Positions 1-7,095 of a stretch of 64,000 nucleotides of DNA are shown in pieces. The notes under the pieces were generated by a model. That model was given only the letters and a program-made list of their open reading frames with translations, was not told where the DNA came from and searched no databases. The DNA is from Galbibacter kalidii (lineage in GTDB: Bacteria > Bacteroidota > Bacteroidia > Flavobacteriales > Flavobacteriaceae). The stretch is from NCBI RefSeq assembly GCF_026241135.1, contig NZ_JAPFGA010000005.1, positions 62,001 to 126,000 of the forward strand, in the 5' to 3' direction. The translations under genes were made by a program, and so were the position numbers. How positions within the stretch are numbered: the stretch's first letter is position 1; each line of letters starts with the position of its first letter.

Positions 1-170
1 GAGCCTTCAGCTATATTTAATGCAATTGAGTCTGCCGCCCTCCTTATTTGAGAGCTAAGGTTGTACATTTCCTTTTGCGGAAAAAGTTCAGCTATATCAT
101 TAATGGTTTCACCATAATCCATGGCTTTCTGCCAAATGATGATCTTTTCAAACTTAAATTTTGGTTCCAT
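1..170 (-). CDS. Four-helix-bundle protein (S23/IVP family), C-terminus outside window
   Basis: The minus strand reads from an ATG at 170 to the window edge without a stop. It gives about 56 residues beginning MEPKFKFEKIIIWQKAMDYG and ending in the family-typical stretch IRRAADSIALNIAEG. This is the N-terminal half of the TIGR02436-type four-helix bundle, related to proteins encoded in 23S rRNA intervening sequences and to the Avd accessory protein of diversity-generating retroelements. The biochemical role of stand-alone members is unknown. It lies directly downstream of trpD, where another trp gene would be expected, and short tandem repeats separate the two. A second member lies at 40497-40853. 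Only the N-terminal half is visible, so completeness cannot be judged. Confidence 0.85.
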   Translation of the reverse strand, partial: MEPKFKFEKIIIWQKAMDYGETINDIAELFPQKEMYNLSSQIRRAADSIALNIAEG

Positions 171-206
171 AATTTTAATATACCATGTTTAATTTTTAAT
201 CATTTA

Positions 207-237
207 ACTCCCGACTCCCGACTCCCGACTCCCGACT
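207..237. repeat. Tandem 7-base repeat (ACTCCCG)n between trpD and the four-helix-bundle gene
   Basis: Four full copies of ACTCCCG plus a partial fifth copy lie between the end of trpD and the four-helix-bundle gene. Related words (CCGACTTC, TCGGAAGT) recur at about 1248-1278 and 1356-1382 on either side of the trpD-trpG junction, so this is a local repeat family rather than chance. Confidence 0.85.
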
Positions 238-241
238 TTCA

Positions 242-1234
242 TCACGCACTCAACCCCTGTAATTTCTGGAATGCACCCAAGCCTTTCCCGGAAAGCAGGG
301 ATTCTTTTGCGGTTTCAAAACCTTCCTTCGGACTTAAATCTTTTACGGTGGCGATGGCCATTCCGGCATTAGCACAGACCACATTGATTTGGGCTTCGGT
401 TCCTTTTCCGCTTAGGATATCCATGAATATCTTTGCAGAGGCTTCAACAGTTTCTCCTCCGGAAATATCATTCTGTTTGTGTTCTTTCACGCCAAAATCT
501 TCTGCAGTTAACATTTGTTCGGTGTGATTCCGAATGGCTTTGGCCGGTCCGGTAAGGGAAATTTCGTCATAACCATCCAAAGCATGAAGGATGGTGTATT
601 TTTTATCCGTTTTTTGATACAAATAACTGTATAAGCGTGCCAATTCCAAATTAAAAACACCCACCATTTGATTTTTCGGAAAAGCCGGGTTCACCATGGG
701 GCCGAGCATATTGAAAAAGGTTTTAACTCCTAATTCTTTTCTAATTGGGGCTACATTTTTCATAGCCGGATGGAAGAGGGCAGCATGTAAAAAACAGATA
801 CCTGCTTCGTCGACAGACCTTTTCAGGAAATCATTATCGTTGGAGAATCTAATGCCGAGAGATTCCATCACGTTGCTGGAACCACATTTGGAGGAAACGC
901 CATAATTCCCATGCTTGGTGACATGTACTCCGGCACCGGCCGTAACAAAAGACGCCAAAGTGGAAATGTTGAAGGTGTCTTTGCCATCACCCCCTGTTCC
1001 GCAGAGGTCGATGGTGTTGTAGCCATCCAGGTTTACAGGGAGACACAGTTCTAATAAAGCATTGCGGAAGCCTTCCAGTTCATCGATAGTGATATTCCGC
1101 ATCATATAAACGGTTAAAAATGCGGCAATCTGGCTGTGATTGTACGATCCGTTTGAAATATTAACCAGTACATTCTTGGCCTCTTCTCTCGAAATGGTTT
1201 CGTGATTGATGAGTCTGTTGAGTATTTGTTTCAT
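242..1234 (-). CDS. trpD: Anthranilate phosphoribosyltransferase
   Basis: TrpD transfers the phosphoribosyl group of PRPP to anthranilate, the second committed step of tryptophan synthesis in the cytoplasm. The 330-residue length is normal. The helical N-terminal domain is followed by the PRPP-binding motif GTGGDGKDTFNIST (about residues 79-92), then the KHGN and KCGSS motifs that contact PRPP and anthranilate. It is the third gene of a minus-strand trpE-trpG-trpD unit and should be controlled by the attenuator upstream of trpE. The intergenic DNA on both sides carries short CCGACTTC-type repeats. Confidence 0.97.
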   Translation of the reverse strand: MKQILNRLINHETISREEAKNVLVNISNGSYNHSQIAAFLTVYMMRNITIDELEGFRNALLELCLPVNLDGYNTIDLCGTGGDGKDTFNISTLASFVTAGAGVHVTKHGNYGVSSKCGSSNVMESLGIRFSNDNDFLKRSVDEAGICFLHAALFHPAMKNVAPIRKELGVKTFFNMLGPMVNPAFPKNQMVGVFNLELARLYSYLYQKTDKKYTILHALDGYDEISLTGPAKAIRNHTEQMLTAEDFGVKEHKQNDISGGETVEASAKIFMDILSGKGTEAQINVVCANAGMAIATVKDLSPKEGFETAKESLLSGKGLGAFQKLQGLSA

Positions 1235-1359
1235 GTCAATTTTATTGTCCGAGGTCGGAAGTCCGAAGTCGGAAGTTATTTGGTGTTTCTTCTACAAGCG
1301 TATTTTAATTTTATTATACCCTAATCTAATCTTCGTTTTTATTTGGTTTGCTTCGGACT

Positions 1360-1995
1360 TCAGGCTCCCGACTTCTGACTCCTTAACCAATTCTCTAAAA
1401 TCTTTTTTCCATCGGGTGTTAAAACAGATTCGGGGTGATATTGTACACCTGTTACATCATATTCTATATGCCGTAGTGACATCACTTGTCCGTTTTTATC
1501 ATAAGAAGTTGCCTTCAAAACATCGGGTAATTTGGGATCGACTACCCAACTGTGATATCTTCCCACTTCAATTTCTTTTGGAAGCCCCTTGTAGATGGGA
1601 TCGTCTTCTACAATTTTGATTTTAGTGGCTACCCCGTGATATACTTCTTCGATATTAATAAGTTCTCCCCCGAAAACTTCTCCGATGGCTTGTTGTCCCA
1701 AACACACCCCAAAAATACTTTTTGTCGGAGCGTATTTTTCAATAATGGGTTTTAAAAGACCGGCTTCGTCCGGGATTCCCGGTCCGGGGGAAAGCACAAT
1801 TTTTTCAAAAGGTTCTACTTCTTCCAGGCTTAAACGATCATTTCTTTTTACGGTAACTTCATACCCCAGATCCTCTAAATAGTGAACGAGGTTGTAGGTA
1901 AAACTGTCGTAGTTATCTATGACTAGAATCCTCCTCCCCAACCCTCCTCCAAAGGAGGAGGGAGATGATGAACCGATTGTTTTTTCTGTATTCAT
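1360..1995 (-). CDS. trpG: Anthranilate synthase component II (glutamine amidotransferase)
   Basis: TrpG supplies ammonia from glutamine to TrpE for anthranilate synthesis. The class I amidotransferase fold is clear: IDNYDSFTYN at the start of the domain, oxyanion motif SPGPG, nucleophile Cys98 in GVCLGQQ, and catalytic His/Glu in YHPES. Length is 211 residues, slightly long, because a Ser/Gly-rich segment (about residues 9-22) separates the start from the conserved ILVIDNYDSF. That segment is encoded by a copy of a dispersed palindromic repeat at about 1931-1964. The last residues (SQKSGA) are also encoded by intergenic-type repeat DNA. Starting at residue 1 keeps the repeat inside the protein. 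No ATG lies between the repeat and the domain, so the upstream ATG is the best start. Confidence 0.96.
   Translation of the reverse strand: MNTEKTIGSSSPSSFGGGLGRRILVIDNYDSFTYNLVHYLEDLGYEVTVKRNDRLSLEEVEPFEKIVLSPGPGIPDEAGLLKPIIEKYAPTKSIFGVCLGQQAIGEVFGGELINIEEVYHGVATKIKIVEDDPIYKGLPKEIEVGRYHSWVVDPKLPDVLKATSYDKNGQVMSLRHIEYDVTGVQYHPESVLTPDGKKILENWLRSQKSGA
1931..1964. repeat. Dispersed palindromic repeat, in frame inside trpG
   Basis: The minus strand reads CCCTCCTCCTTTGGAGGAGG followed by GTTGGGGAGGAGG. It is a GC-rich, partly palindromic element of the same type as those at 2034-2068, 3462-3500 and 3589-3624. Here it lies within the trpG reading frame and adds about 14 residues without breaking it. 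Confidence 0.8.
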
Positions 1996-2033
1996 TATAT
2001 GTTAAAATTTTAATTTTTCAAGTTTGGTACAGT

Positions 2034-2068
2034 TCCCCTCCCTCATGGGGAGGGGTTAGGGGTGGGGA
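2034..2068. repeat. Dispersed palindromic repeat between trpE and trpG
   Basis: The element reads TCCCCTCCCTCATGGGGAGG then GGTTAGGGGTGGGG. It fills the gap immediately after the trpE stop codon and closely matches the copy at 3589-3624. The CCCCTCCC/GGGGAGGGG arms can form a hairpin. Confidence 0.85.
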
Positions 2069-3532
2069 TTATATATTTTCAGCCATGTGCATGGCTTTTA
2101 TCAATGCACCTAATTTGTTGTATGTTTCCTGTAACTCATCTTCCGGTTTTGACTCCGAAACAATTCCGGCGCCGGCTTGATAATACAACTCGTGGTTTTT
2201 ACTTAAAAATGTGCGTATCATAATGGCGTGGTTAAAATTCCCATCAAAATCCATAAATCCAATGGCTCCGCCATAATAATCGCGGCTGGTAGCTTCATAT
2301 TTATCGATCAGCTGCATGGCCATGTGCTTTGGTGCGCCGCTTAGTGTTCCTGCTGGAAATGTATCGGCTACCACCTGCATGGTTGGTATTTCTTTCTTTT
2401 TTTGTCCGGTAACTTTGGAAACCAGATGGATAACATGAGAGAAAAATTGTACTTCACGATAAGTTTCCACTTCTACGGTATTGCCGTTTCTACTCAAATC
2501 GTTTCGCGCGAGATCAACCAACATTACATGTTCGCTGTTTTCTTTTTCGTCTTCAGAGAGTTGTTTGGCCAATTCGGCATCTTTTTCGTCGTTTCCGGTA
2601 CGTTTGAATGTCCCTGCGATAGGATGAATTTCAGCTTTGTTGTCTTTTACCACCAGTTGGGCTTCCGGCGAACTTCCAAAAATTTTAAAGTTTCCGTAGT
2701 CGAAATAGAAAAGGTAGGGTGACGGATTGATAGATCGAAGCGCTCGGTAAACATTGAATTCGTCACCTTTGAATTTTTGTGAAAAGCGTCTGCTCAACAC
2801 CAATTGGAAAACATCACCGCGATGAGCGTGTTTTTTTGCCAAATCGACCAAGGTTTTATAATCCTCGTCTTTCAATTTGGAAACAGGATCTCCTTCTCTT
2901 TGAAAATTATATGAAGCAAAGTTTTTGGCTTGTATGAGTTGATAAATAGCATCAATATTGTTGTTGTCATCATGTGAGTGACAAAAAATATAGGCTTCGT
3001 TTTTGAAGTGGTTGATGGCGATGATATTTTGATAGATGGCATAATAGATATCCGGAATGTTCAAGGATTCTTTATCATTGGTAATTTCGATATCTTCAAA
3101 ATACTGCACCGCATTGTAGGCCATATATCCGAAAAGACCATTGTTGATGAATTTAAAATCGTTTTTATCGGCCTTAAAATCCCCGGCAAAAGCTTCAATA
3201 ACAGCCGGAATATTCATTTTTTTGGTTATTTCTTCTTCGGAATTGCTTCCGTCGGGATATGTTTTTGAAACTATATTGTTTTCAACCTTAATGGAAGCAA
3301 TGGGGTTAAAACAGATGTATGAAAAACTGTTGTCGTTGGCGTGATAATCACTACTTTCCAAAAGGATACTGTTCGGAAAGCGATCCCGGATCTTAAGGTA
3401 AACACTAACAGGGGTTATGGTGTCTGCCAGTATTTGTTTGTAATGGGTTTTTAACTGATAGCCCTCACCCCCTGGGGCCCTCTCTTTCGGAGAGGTGGAG
3501 TTTGTCTGCCTGTTGTTTTTATCTTTTTCCAT
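2069..3532 (-). CDS. trpE: Anthranilate synthase component I
   Basis: TrpE converts chorismate and ammonia to anthranilate, the first committed step to tryptophan. The 487-residue protein has the N-terminal domain with the LLES motif (residues 57-60) that in this family binds tryptophan for feedback inhibition, then a chorismate-binding domain with PIAGTFKRTG, VDLARND and GTLSGAPKHMAM motifs. Residues about 12-25 (TSPKERAPGGEG) are encoded by a palindromic repeat at 3462-3500 inserted between the start and the conserved LKTHYKQILADT. It is first in the trp operon, downstream of a leader peptide and terminator, so attenuation plus feedback inhibition are both likely. Confidence 0.97.
   Translation of the reverse strand: MEKDKNNRQTNSTSPKERAPGGEGYQLKTHYKQILADTITPVSVYLKIRDRFPNSILLESSDYHANDNSFSYICFNPIASIKVENNIVSKTYPDGSNSEEEITKKMNIPAVIEAFAGDFKADKNDFKFINNGLFGYMAYNAVQYFEDIEITNDKESLNIPDIYYAIYQNIIAINHFKNEAYIFCHSHDDNNNIDAIYQLIQAKNFASYNFQREGDPVSKLKDEDYKTLVDLAKKHAHRGDVFQLVLSRRFSQKFKGDEFNVYRALRSINPSPYLFYFDYGNFKIFGSSPEAQLVVKDNKAEIHPIAGTFKRTGNDEKDAELAKQLSEDEKENSEHVMLVDLARNDLSRNGNTVEVETYREVQFFSHVIHLVSKVTGQKKKEIPTMQVVADTFPAGTLSGAPKHMAMQLIDKYEATSRDYYGGAIGFMDFDGNFNHAIMIRTFLSKNHELYYQAGAGIVSESKPEDELQETYNKLGALIKAMHMAENI
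3462..3500. repeat. Dispersed palindromic repeat, in frame inside trpE
   Basis: The minus strand contains CCACCTCTCCGAAAGAGAGG followed by GCCCCAGGGGGTGAGGG. The CTCTCCGAAAGAGAG core is palindromic. It keeps the trpE frame open and codes for the N-terminal TSPKERAPGGEG segment, which has no counterpart in the conserved domain that follows. Confidence 0.8.
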
Positions 3533-3588
3533 GGTTGTTTTTTAATTTTTTTATGATGCGTTAGGTTTTTATATGTCCTCTGTCTGTT

Positions 3589-3624
3589 TCCCCCTTCCCT
3601 TTGGGGAGGAGTTAGGGGTGGGGA
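3589..3624. repeat. Dispersed palindromic repeat in the trp leader region
   Basis: The element TCCCCCTTCCCTTTGGGGAG then GAGTTAGGGGTGGGG is nearly the same as the copy at 2034-2068. It lies between the attenuator terminator and the trpE start, so it is part of the trp mRNA leader. Confidence 0.85.
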
Positions 3625-3625
3625 C

Positions 3626-3656
3626 AAAAAAAAAGCTTGTCGTGATGACAAGCCTT
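3626..3656 (-). terminator. trp attenuator terminator
   Basis: On the minus strand a hairpin with a 7-base stem (GCTTGTC/GACAAGC, 5-base loop) is followed directly by nine T residues, the form of an intrinsic terminator. It lies between the trp leader peptide and trpE. The loop and right arm (TCACGAC, 3646-3640) are complementary to GTCGTGA (3703-3697), which overlaps the leader stop codon, giving a 7-base antiterminator that excludes the terminator. Confidence 0.85.
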
Positions 3657-3694
3657 TTATATTTTTATTAAAAAATACTTATAGCAATGTTCCC

Positions 3695-3751
3695 TCACGA
3701 CTTCTGACGTAAGTTAAACCACCACCAAGTATTTCTTCTTATTGTTCTCAT
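3695..3751 (-). CDS. trpL: trp operon leader peptide with three consecutive Trp codons
   Basis: An 18-codon frame reads MRTIRRNTWWWFNLRQKS then TGA. The three adjacent TGG codons are at 3727-3719. It starts only a few bases after the predicted transcription start and ends where the proposed antiterminator segment begins. AAATACTT just before the Trp codons can pair with AAGTATTT downstream of the stop codon, giving a further alternative fold. In the well-known attenuation scheme, ribosomes stalled at Trp codons favour the antiterminator. Here this is inferred from architecture only. Confidence 0.88.
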   Translation of the reverse strand: MRTIRRNTWWWFNLRQKS

Positions 3752-3759
3752 TGATGAAC

Positions 3760-3790
3760 CAAATATAGGAATGAAATTTAATTTATCCAA
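3760..3790 (-). promoter_or_regulatory. trp operon promoter (Bacteroidetes type)
   Basis: On the minus strand TATATTTG at 3767-3760 fits the -7 consensus TAnnTTTG, and a TTG at 3790-3788 lies 20 bases upstream in the -33 position. The predicted start of transcription is within about 2-6 bases of the trpL ATG. Confidence 0.75.
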
Positions 3791-3795
3791 GAAAG

Positions 3796-4185
3796 TTAAT
3801 TTATTTTAAGAGTTAACTTATGAAATTTGGATTTAGTATTTGCTTTGACAACAGTATGTAGCTTTTTTTTTATATAGTTGTTTGTACTTATATACTTTAA
3901 TTTAATATGTCCCGAATCATTTGGAAAGATGCTATTTTTTGAATATTCAAAATCGATACAGCTACAATCTGGTATAACACTTTCAATAATGAGTGGGACA
4001 TCCCCTATATTTTTAAAATTATATTCAGCTTTTATAGTGTCGTTTTTTGAAATTGTTTCTACTGTTATAATTTTTGTATTAAAAGCTATATTTGTAGTAG
4101 GAGTATTCTCTTTTGCTTCTTTTGTATGTTTGGCACATCCAAAGAATAATAAAATGTTTATAGTAATTATTATCTTAGATAGCAT
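3796..4185 (-). CDS. DUF1573-type lipoprotein
   Basis: A 129-residue protein with a lipoprotein signal (ILLFFGC, Cys17). A single beta-sandwich domain carries the family pattern F.N.G...L.I..V...C.C, visible as FKNIGDVPLIIESVIPDCSC. DUF1573 domains resemble ASH/MSP-type immunoglobulin folds. Their role is unknown, and export to the periplasm or cell surface is inferred from the signal. It overlaps the 3' end of the upstream propeller gene by 16 bases, so the two are probably translationally linked. The gene is more AT-rich than the trp genes beside it. Confidence 0.8.
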   Translation of the reverse strand: MLSKIIITINILLFFGCAKHTKEAKENTPTTNIAFNTKIITVETISKNDTIKAEYNFKNIGDVPLIIESVIPDCSCIDFEYSKNSIFPNDSGHIKLKYISTNNYIKKKLHTVVKANTKSKFHKLTLKIN

Positions 4186-5363
4186 GGGGCTTTAAATTTG
4201 AGTACATATATTATTTCCTTTTCATCATTAATGTAGGGGTTGGAATAAAAATATCCATCTTTGTAATACATTACTTTGAATTTTTTAGGAACATCAATAT
4301 TGAGGATTAAGGACATGTTTTTATATACTTGTAACCCGTCAATAGATTCATCATTTTTGGTATAGCTCCGAAATAATATAATATCATTTTTATTTTCGAA
4401 AATTTTTATACTTGAATAAAGACCTTTTAAATGTCGATTTTTGTTATTTAATTGCCTAAATAATTGAGGATTATATGAACTTATTTCTGAATAAGTATTA
4501 TCCATATTTGTACCTGAATTTCCAAATGTATGTAGAATTTTAAAATCTCTATTATATTTATAAATTAAAGAATCAATTTCAAATGAAACATAAAAGTTGT
4601 TTTGTGAATCAATGTCAAAATATGTCGAAGAATAATGAGGTAAAAAATGATAATTACTTAATTCGGGAGTTCTTCTCCCTAAAATACGATTAACAGATAC
4701 ATTATAAACATTTGAAAAATCAATTTCGGCAATAATTCTACTTTCTTTATAATATTTTTCATGAATTAAACCGTTAAAATCTTTGTGTTCTGAGTATATT
4801 GGCACATAATTTTTATATTTATATCCTTTTGTTTCTGTATTGTTGAAGTCAAAAGAATATATAGCCTTCTCATTAGGATTTAAATCTCTATAGTTTTTAG
4901 CATGACCATATGGTATATCACTATTCCAATTAAAAAAACCTTCCGTTATCTTTTCCCAACTTTTATTGAAAATATGAACATCATTTTTGGTTCCGTAAAA
5001 AACTTTCATACCATTCGGAAAGAAATAATACCTTTTAATTTGATTAAGGTTTATTTCATCTGTATTATTTCCAATTCCTAAATACCTATTTAAATATTTA
5101 CCATCGTAATTGAACGAAAATACATAACCAAATCTAAAATCTATAAAATAAATTTCATTTTTATTGTAAGCAATATCTCCTTCATAAGAAGAATTAATTT
5201 TTTCAAAGCGTAAAGTATCCATTTTAACCTTATGGAAGGAGAGTAATTGTGTGTTTGAATAATTTTTTGATAAAAAAAAGGATTCTTTTTTTGAATTATC
5301 ATCCAATTTTTTGCAAGAAAAAAGCAAAAATATAATTAACCAAACAGGGAAATACAATTTCAT
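4170..5363 (-). CDS. Beta-propeller-like lipoprotein (DUF4221/6-bladed propeller type)
   Basis: A 397-residue protein with lipobox LLFSC at Cys17. The rest has the repeating pattern of a six-bladed beta-propeller (blades starting with phrases such as GDIAYNKNEIYFIDFRFGYVF and YFDIDSQNNFYVSF). It resembles Bacteroidetes DUF4221 or BF3164-like lipoproteins by general look, without a decisive motif. No catalytic residues can be named. It is flanked by a small Cys-rich secreted peptide gene upstream and a DUF1573 lipoprotein gene overlapping downstream, the arrangement of a three-gene surface cassette. AT-rich coding suggests a different origin from the neighbours. Confidence 0.65.
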   Translation of the reverse strand: MKLYFPVWLIIFLLFSCKKLDDNSKKESFFLSKNYSNTQLLSFHKVKMDTLRFEKINSSYEGDIAYNKNEIYFIDFRFGYVFSFNYDGKYLNRYLGIGNNTDEINLNQIKRYYFFPNGMKVFYGTKNDVHIFNKSWEKITEGFFNWNSDIPYGHAKNYRDLNPNEKAIYSFDFNNTETKGYKYKNYVPIYSEHKDFNGLIHEKYYKESRIIAEIDFSNVYNVSVNRILGRRTPELSNYHFLPHYSSTYFDIDSQNNFYVSFEIDSLIYKYNRDFKILHTFGNSGTNMDNTYSEISSYNPQLFRQLNNKNRHLKGLYSSIKIFENKNDIILFRSYTKNDESIDGLQVYKNMSLILNIDVPKKFKVMYYKDGYFYSNPYINDEKEIIYVLKFKAPCYLR

Positions 5364-5407
5364 TTTCTAAATCATGAAGAGATTTTTACTTCTGACAATA
5401 ATAAAAT

Positions 5408-5650
5408 TCAATTTGTGCAATCTCCAGTTCCAGCACTACAATGATAACCTTTTCCAGGATCTCTTACTGAACCGCACTGATTTCCACTTCCATTTGATTC
5501 GCAATAGCCGCCTAGATTACAATAACATGACGTGTCTCTTAAGTTTTCTATAAAAAAATCCTTTTTCTCTGGATTGTAATTAAGCTTATAAAAGCTGCTA
5601 TTTATTATGAGAATTGATAATAAAAAACAGATTCCAATAAAATTTTTCAT
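5408..5650 (-). CDS. Small Cys-rich secreted peptide
   Basis: I do not recognise a named family. The preferred start (5650) gives about 80 residues: a hydrophobic signal peptide (MKNFIGICFLLSILIINSSF) and a mature part whose last 40 residues contain six Cys and many Gly/Ser (pattern CYC, GYC, NQC, YHC, GDC). An upstream in-frame ATG at 5665 would add five residues. Six cysteines in a short exported domain suggest three disulfides. The gene precedes a propeller lipoprotein and a DUF1573 lipoprotein on the same strand. In Bacteroidetes similar cassettes carry NVEALA-type peptides, but the defining motif is not present here. Confidence 0.7.
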   Translation of the reverse strand: MKNFIGICFLLSILIINSSFYKLNYNPEKKDFFIENLRDTSCYCNLGGYCESNGSGNQCGSVRDPGKGYHCSAGTGDCTN

Positions 5651-5702
5651 GAAATACATATACATATGTTGATTATGTTCTTAACAAAGGAAGGAAAAAA
5701 AA

Positions 5703-6275
5703 TTAAAAAAACAAATATACTTCTATATCAAACTCATCATAAATTAAATTATCTCCTAAGTTTTCAAAGAAGTTTCCGGATTTATACGAAATGTCATACT
5801 TAGTTCGATCAACTTTTACTGTAGCAGTAGCTTTATTTCCGTAAACAGAAAGATCAAAAGTTACCGGATTTGTTTTACCTTTTATAGTAAGGTCTCCTGT
5901 TACTTCATAGGCGTTTTTACCGGCTGCTTCCACTTTTGTGATTTCCAAAGTAGCGGTAGGGTAGTTTTCGACACCAAAGAAATCATCAGACTTCAAGTGA
6001 CCGTCTAATTTGGTTTTGTAGTCTCCTTCAAGATCTGTAGATCCAAGTGTAGTCATATCTACCGTAAAGTTTCCACCTACAAGTTTGTCACTGTCAAATT
6101 GAAGTTCGCCACTCTTTAACGCAACAGTACCTTCGTGGGAACCGGTTACTTTATAACCTTTCCAAGTGACTTTACTTTTTTCAGTGTCTACTTTTTTAGT
6201 TTCAATGTCGGTAAATGCAGCTGTTCCAAATACAACGGCTAAAACCATAACAGATTTAAAAATTCTCTTTTTCAT
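5703..6275 (-). CDS. YceI family periplasmic lipid-binding-like protein
   Basis: A YceI-fold lipocalin-like protein of about 190 residues with a signal peptide (MKKRIFKSVMVLAVVFGTAAFT). The domain shows the family landmarks VDTEKSKVTWKGYKVTGSH, the strand GNFTVDMTTL, HLKSDDFFGVENYPTA and GDLTIKGKTNPVTFD. YceI proteins bind isoprenoid-type or other amphiphilic molecules in the periplasm, and the ligand here is unknown. The ATG at 6275 is chosen because the signal peptide begins there; a longer frame to 6317 adds a non-signal leader. It follows the nitroreductase gene and the marR gene on the same strand, a common flavobacterial grouping. Confidence 0.92.
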   Translation of the reverse strand: MKKRIFKSVMVLAVVFGTAAFTDIETKKVDTEKSKVTWKGYKVTGSHEGTVALKSGELQFDSDKLVGGNFTVDMTTLGSTDLEGDYKTKLDGHLKSDDFFGVENYPTATLEITKVEAAGKNAYEVTGDLTIKGKTNPVTFDLSVYGNKATATVKVDRTKYDISYKSGNFFENLGDNLIYDEFDIEVYLFF

Positions 6276-6412
6276 GTGTATATTATTTATTTGTTTTACA
6301 AAGGTCACATGGAACACCCAATATTTTGCTTGTTTGTATTAAAAGAAGCTTTTTTGTGGGTGTTTCATGTTTGTTTAATTTATTTATTGCGATTTATAAT
6401 TTAAGATTCTAT

Positions 6413-7045
6413 TTATAAAGTGATGAATAATTCATCTTTTGGTTTTCTTACTTTTTTATAATGTTGGGTTTCATCTTCTTCAGATCTATAACCAATTGTA
6501 GCAATTACCGAAGGGGTTAGGTTCTTTTCGTTCAATCCTAAAATTTCGGCTAATTGAGCTGCATCAAAACCTTCCATCGGACAAGTGTCTATTTTAAGAT
6601 CAGCTGCCGCTGATAGCAAATTCCCAAGAGCAATATAAGTTTGCTTGGCTGTCCATGCATTCCTTGAGTCTTCGGGAAGAGGGTTGATGGAATTCTTCAT
6701 CAAATCTGAATAGCCTTGTAGTGCTTCGAGCTCCAGTCCGCGAGTTTCGCTTACGTTTTTGATGTAATGATCGATATCTACTTCACCAAAATTGTTGATG
6801 TTGGCAAATATTACGATATGTGATGCATCAGTAATTTGAGGTTGATTCCAAGCAGCCGGTTTTAGTTTTTCTTTGATTTCCGGATCTGAAATCACTAATA
6901 CTTTATAAGGTTGCAATCCATAAGAAGAAGCAGAAAGTTGGATGGCTTCTTTTAGTGTTTCAATGTCCTGATCTGATACTTTTTTAGTAGCGTCAAATTT
7001 TTTAGTGGCATATCGCCAGTTCAAGTTTTCGTTGTATGTGCTCAT
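6413..7045 (-). CDS. NAD(P)H-dependent nitroreductase family oxidoreductase
   Basis: A 210-residue FMN-dependent nitroreductase of the NfsB/YdgI kind. The N-terminal RYATKKFD and SSYGLQPYKVLVI segments form the FMN-binding part. The C-terminal CPMEGFD and PSVIATIGYRSEED segments are typical of the family. Such enzymes reduce quinones, nitroaromatics or related electrophiles in the cytoplasm. A perfect palindrome TTGTATATACAA 21 bases upstream of the start codon matches sites upstream of the adjacent marR gene, so MarR control is likely. Confidence 0.92.
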   Translation of the reverse strand: MSTYNENLNWRYATKKFDATKKVSDQDIETLKEAIQLSASSYGLQPYKVLVISDPEIKEKLKPAAWNQPQITDASHIVIFANINNFGEVDIDHYIKNVSETRGLELEALQGYSDLMKNSINPLPEDSRNAWTAKQTYIALGNLLSAAADLKIDTCPMEGFDAAQLAEILGLNEKNLTPSVIATIGYRSEEDETQHYKKVRKPKDELFITL

Positions 7046-7065
7046 AACTGTTGTTTTAACTTTAA

Positions 7066-7077
7066 TTGTATATACAA
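7066..7077. promoter_or_regulatory. Candidate MarR operator upstream of the nitroreductase
   Basis: TTGTATATACAA is a perfect 12-base inverted repeat between marR and the nitroreductase gene. It differs at one base from TTGTATTTACAA (7620-7631) and TTGTATGTACAA (7635-7646) upstream of marR. Confidence 0.65.
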
Positions 7078-7095
7078 ATGTTTATTTAAATTTTT

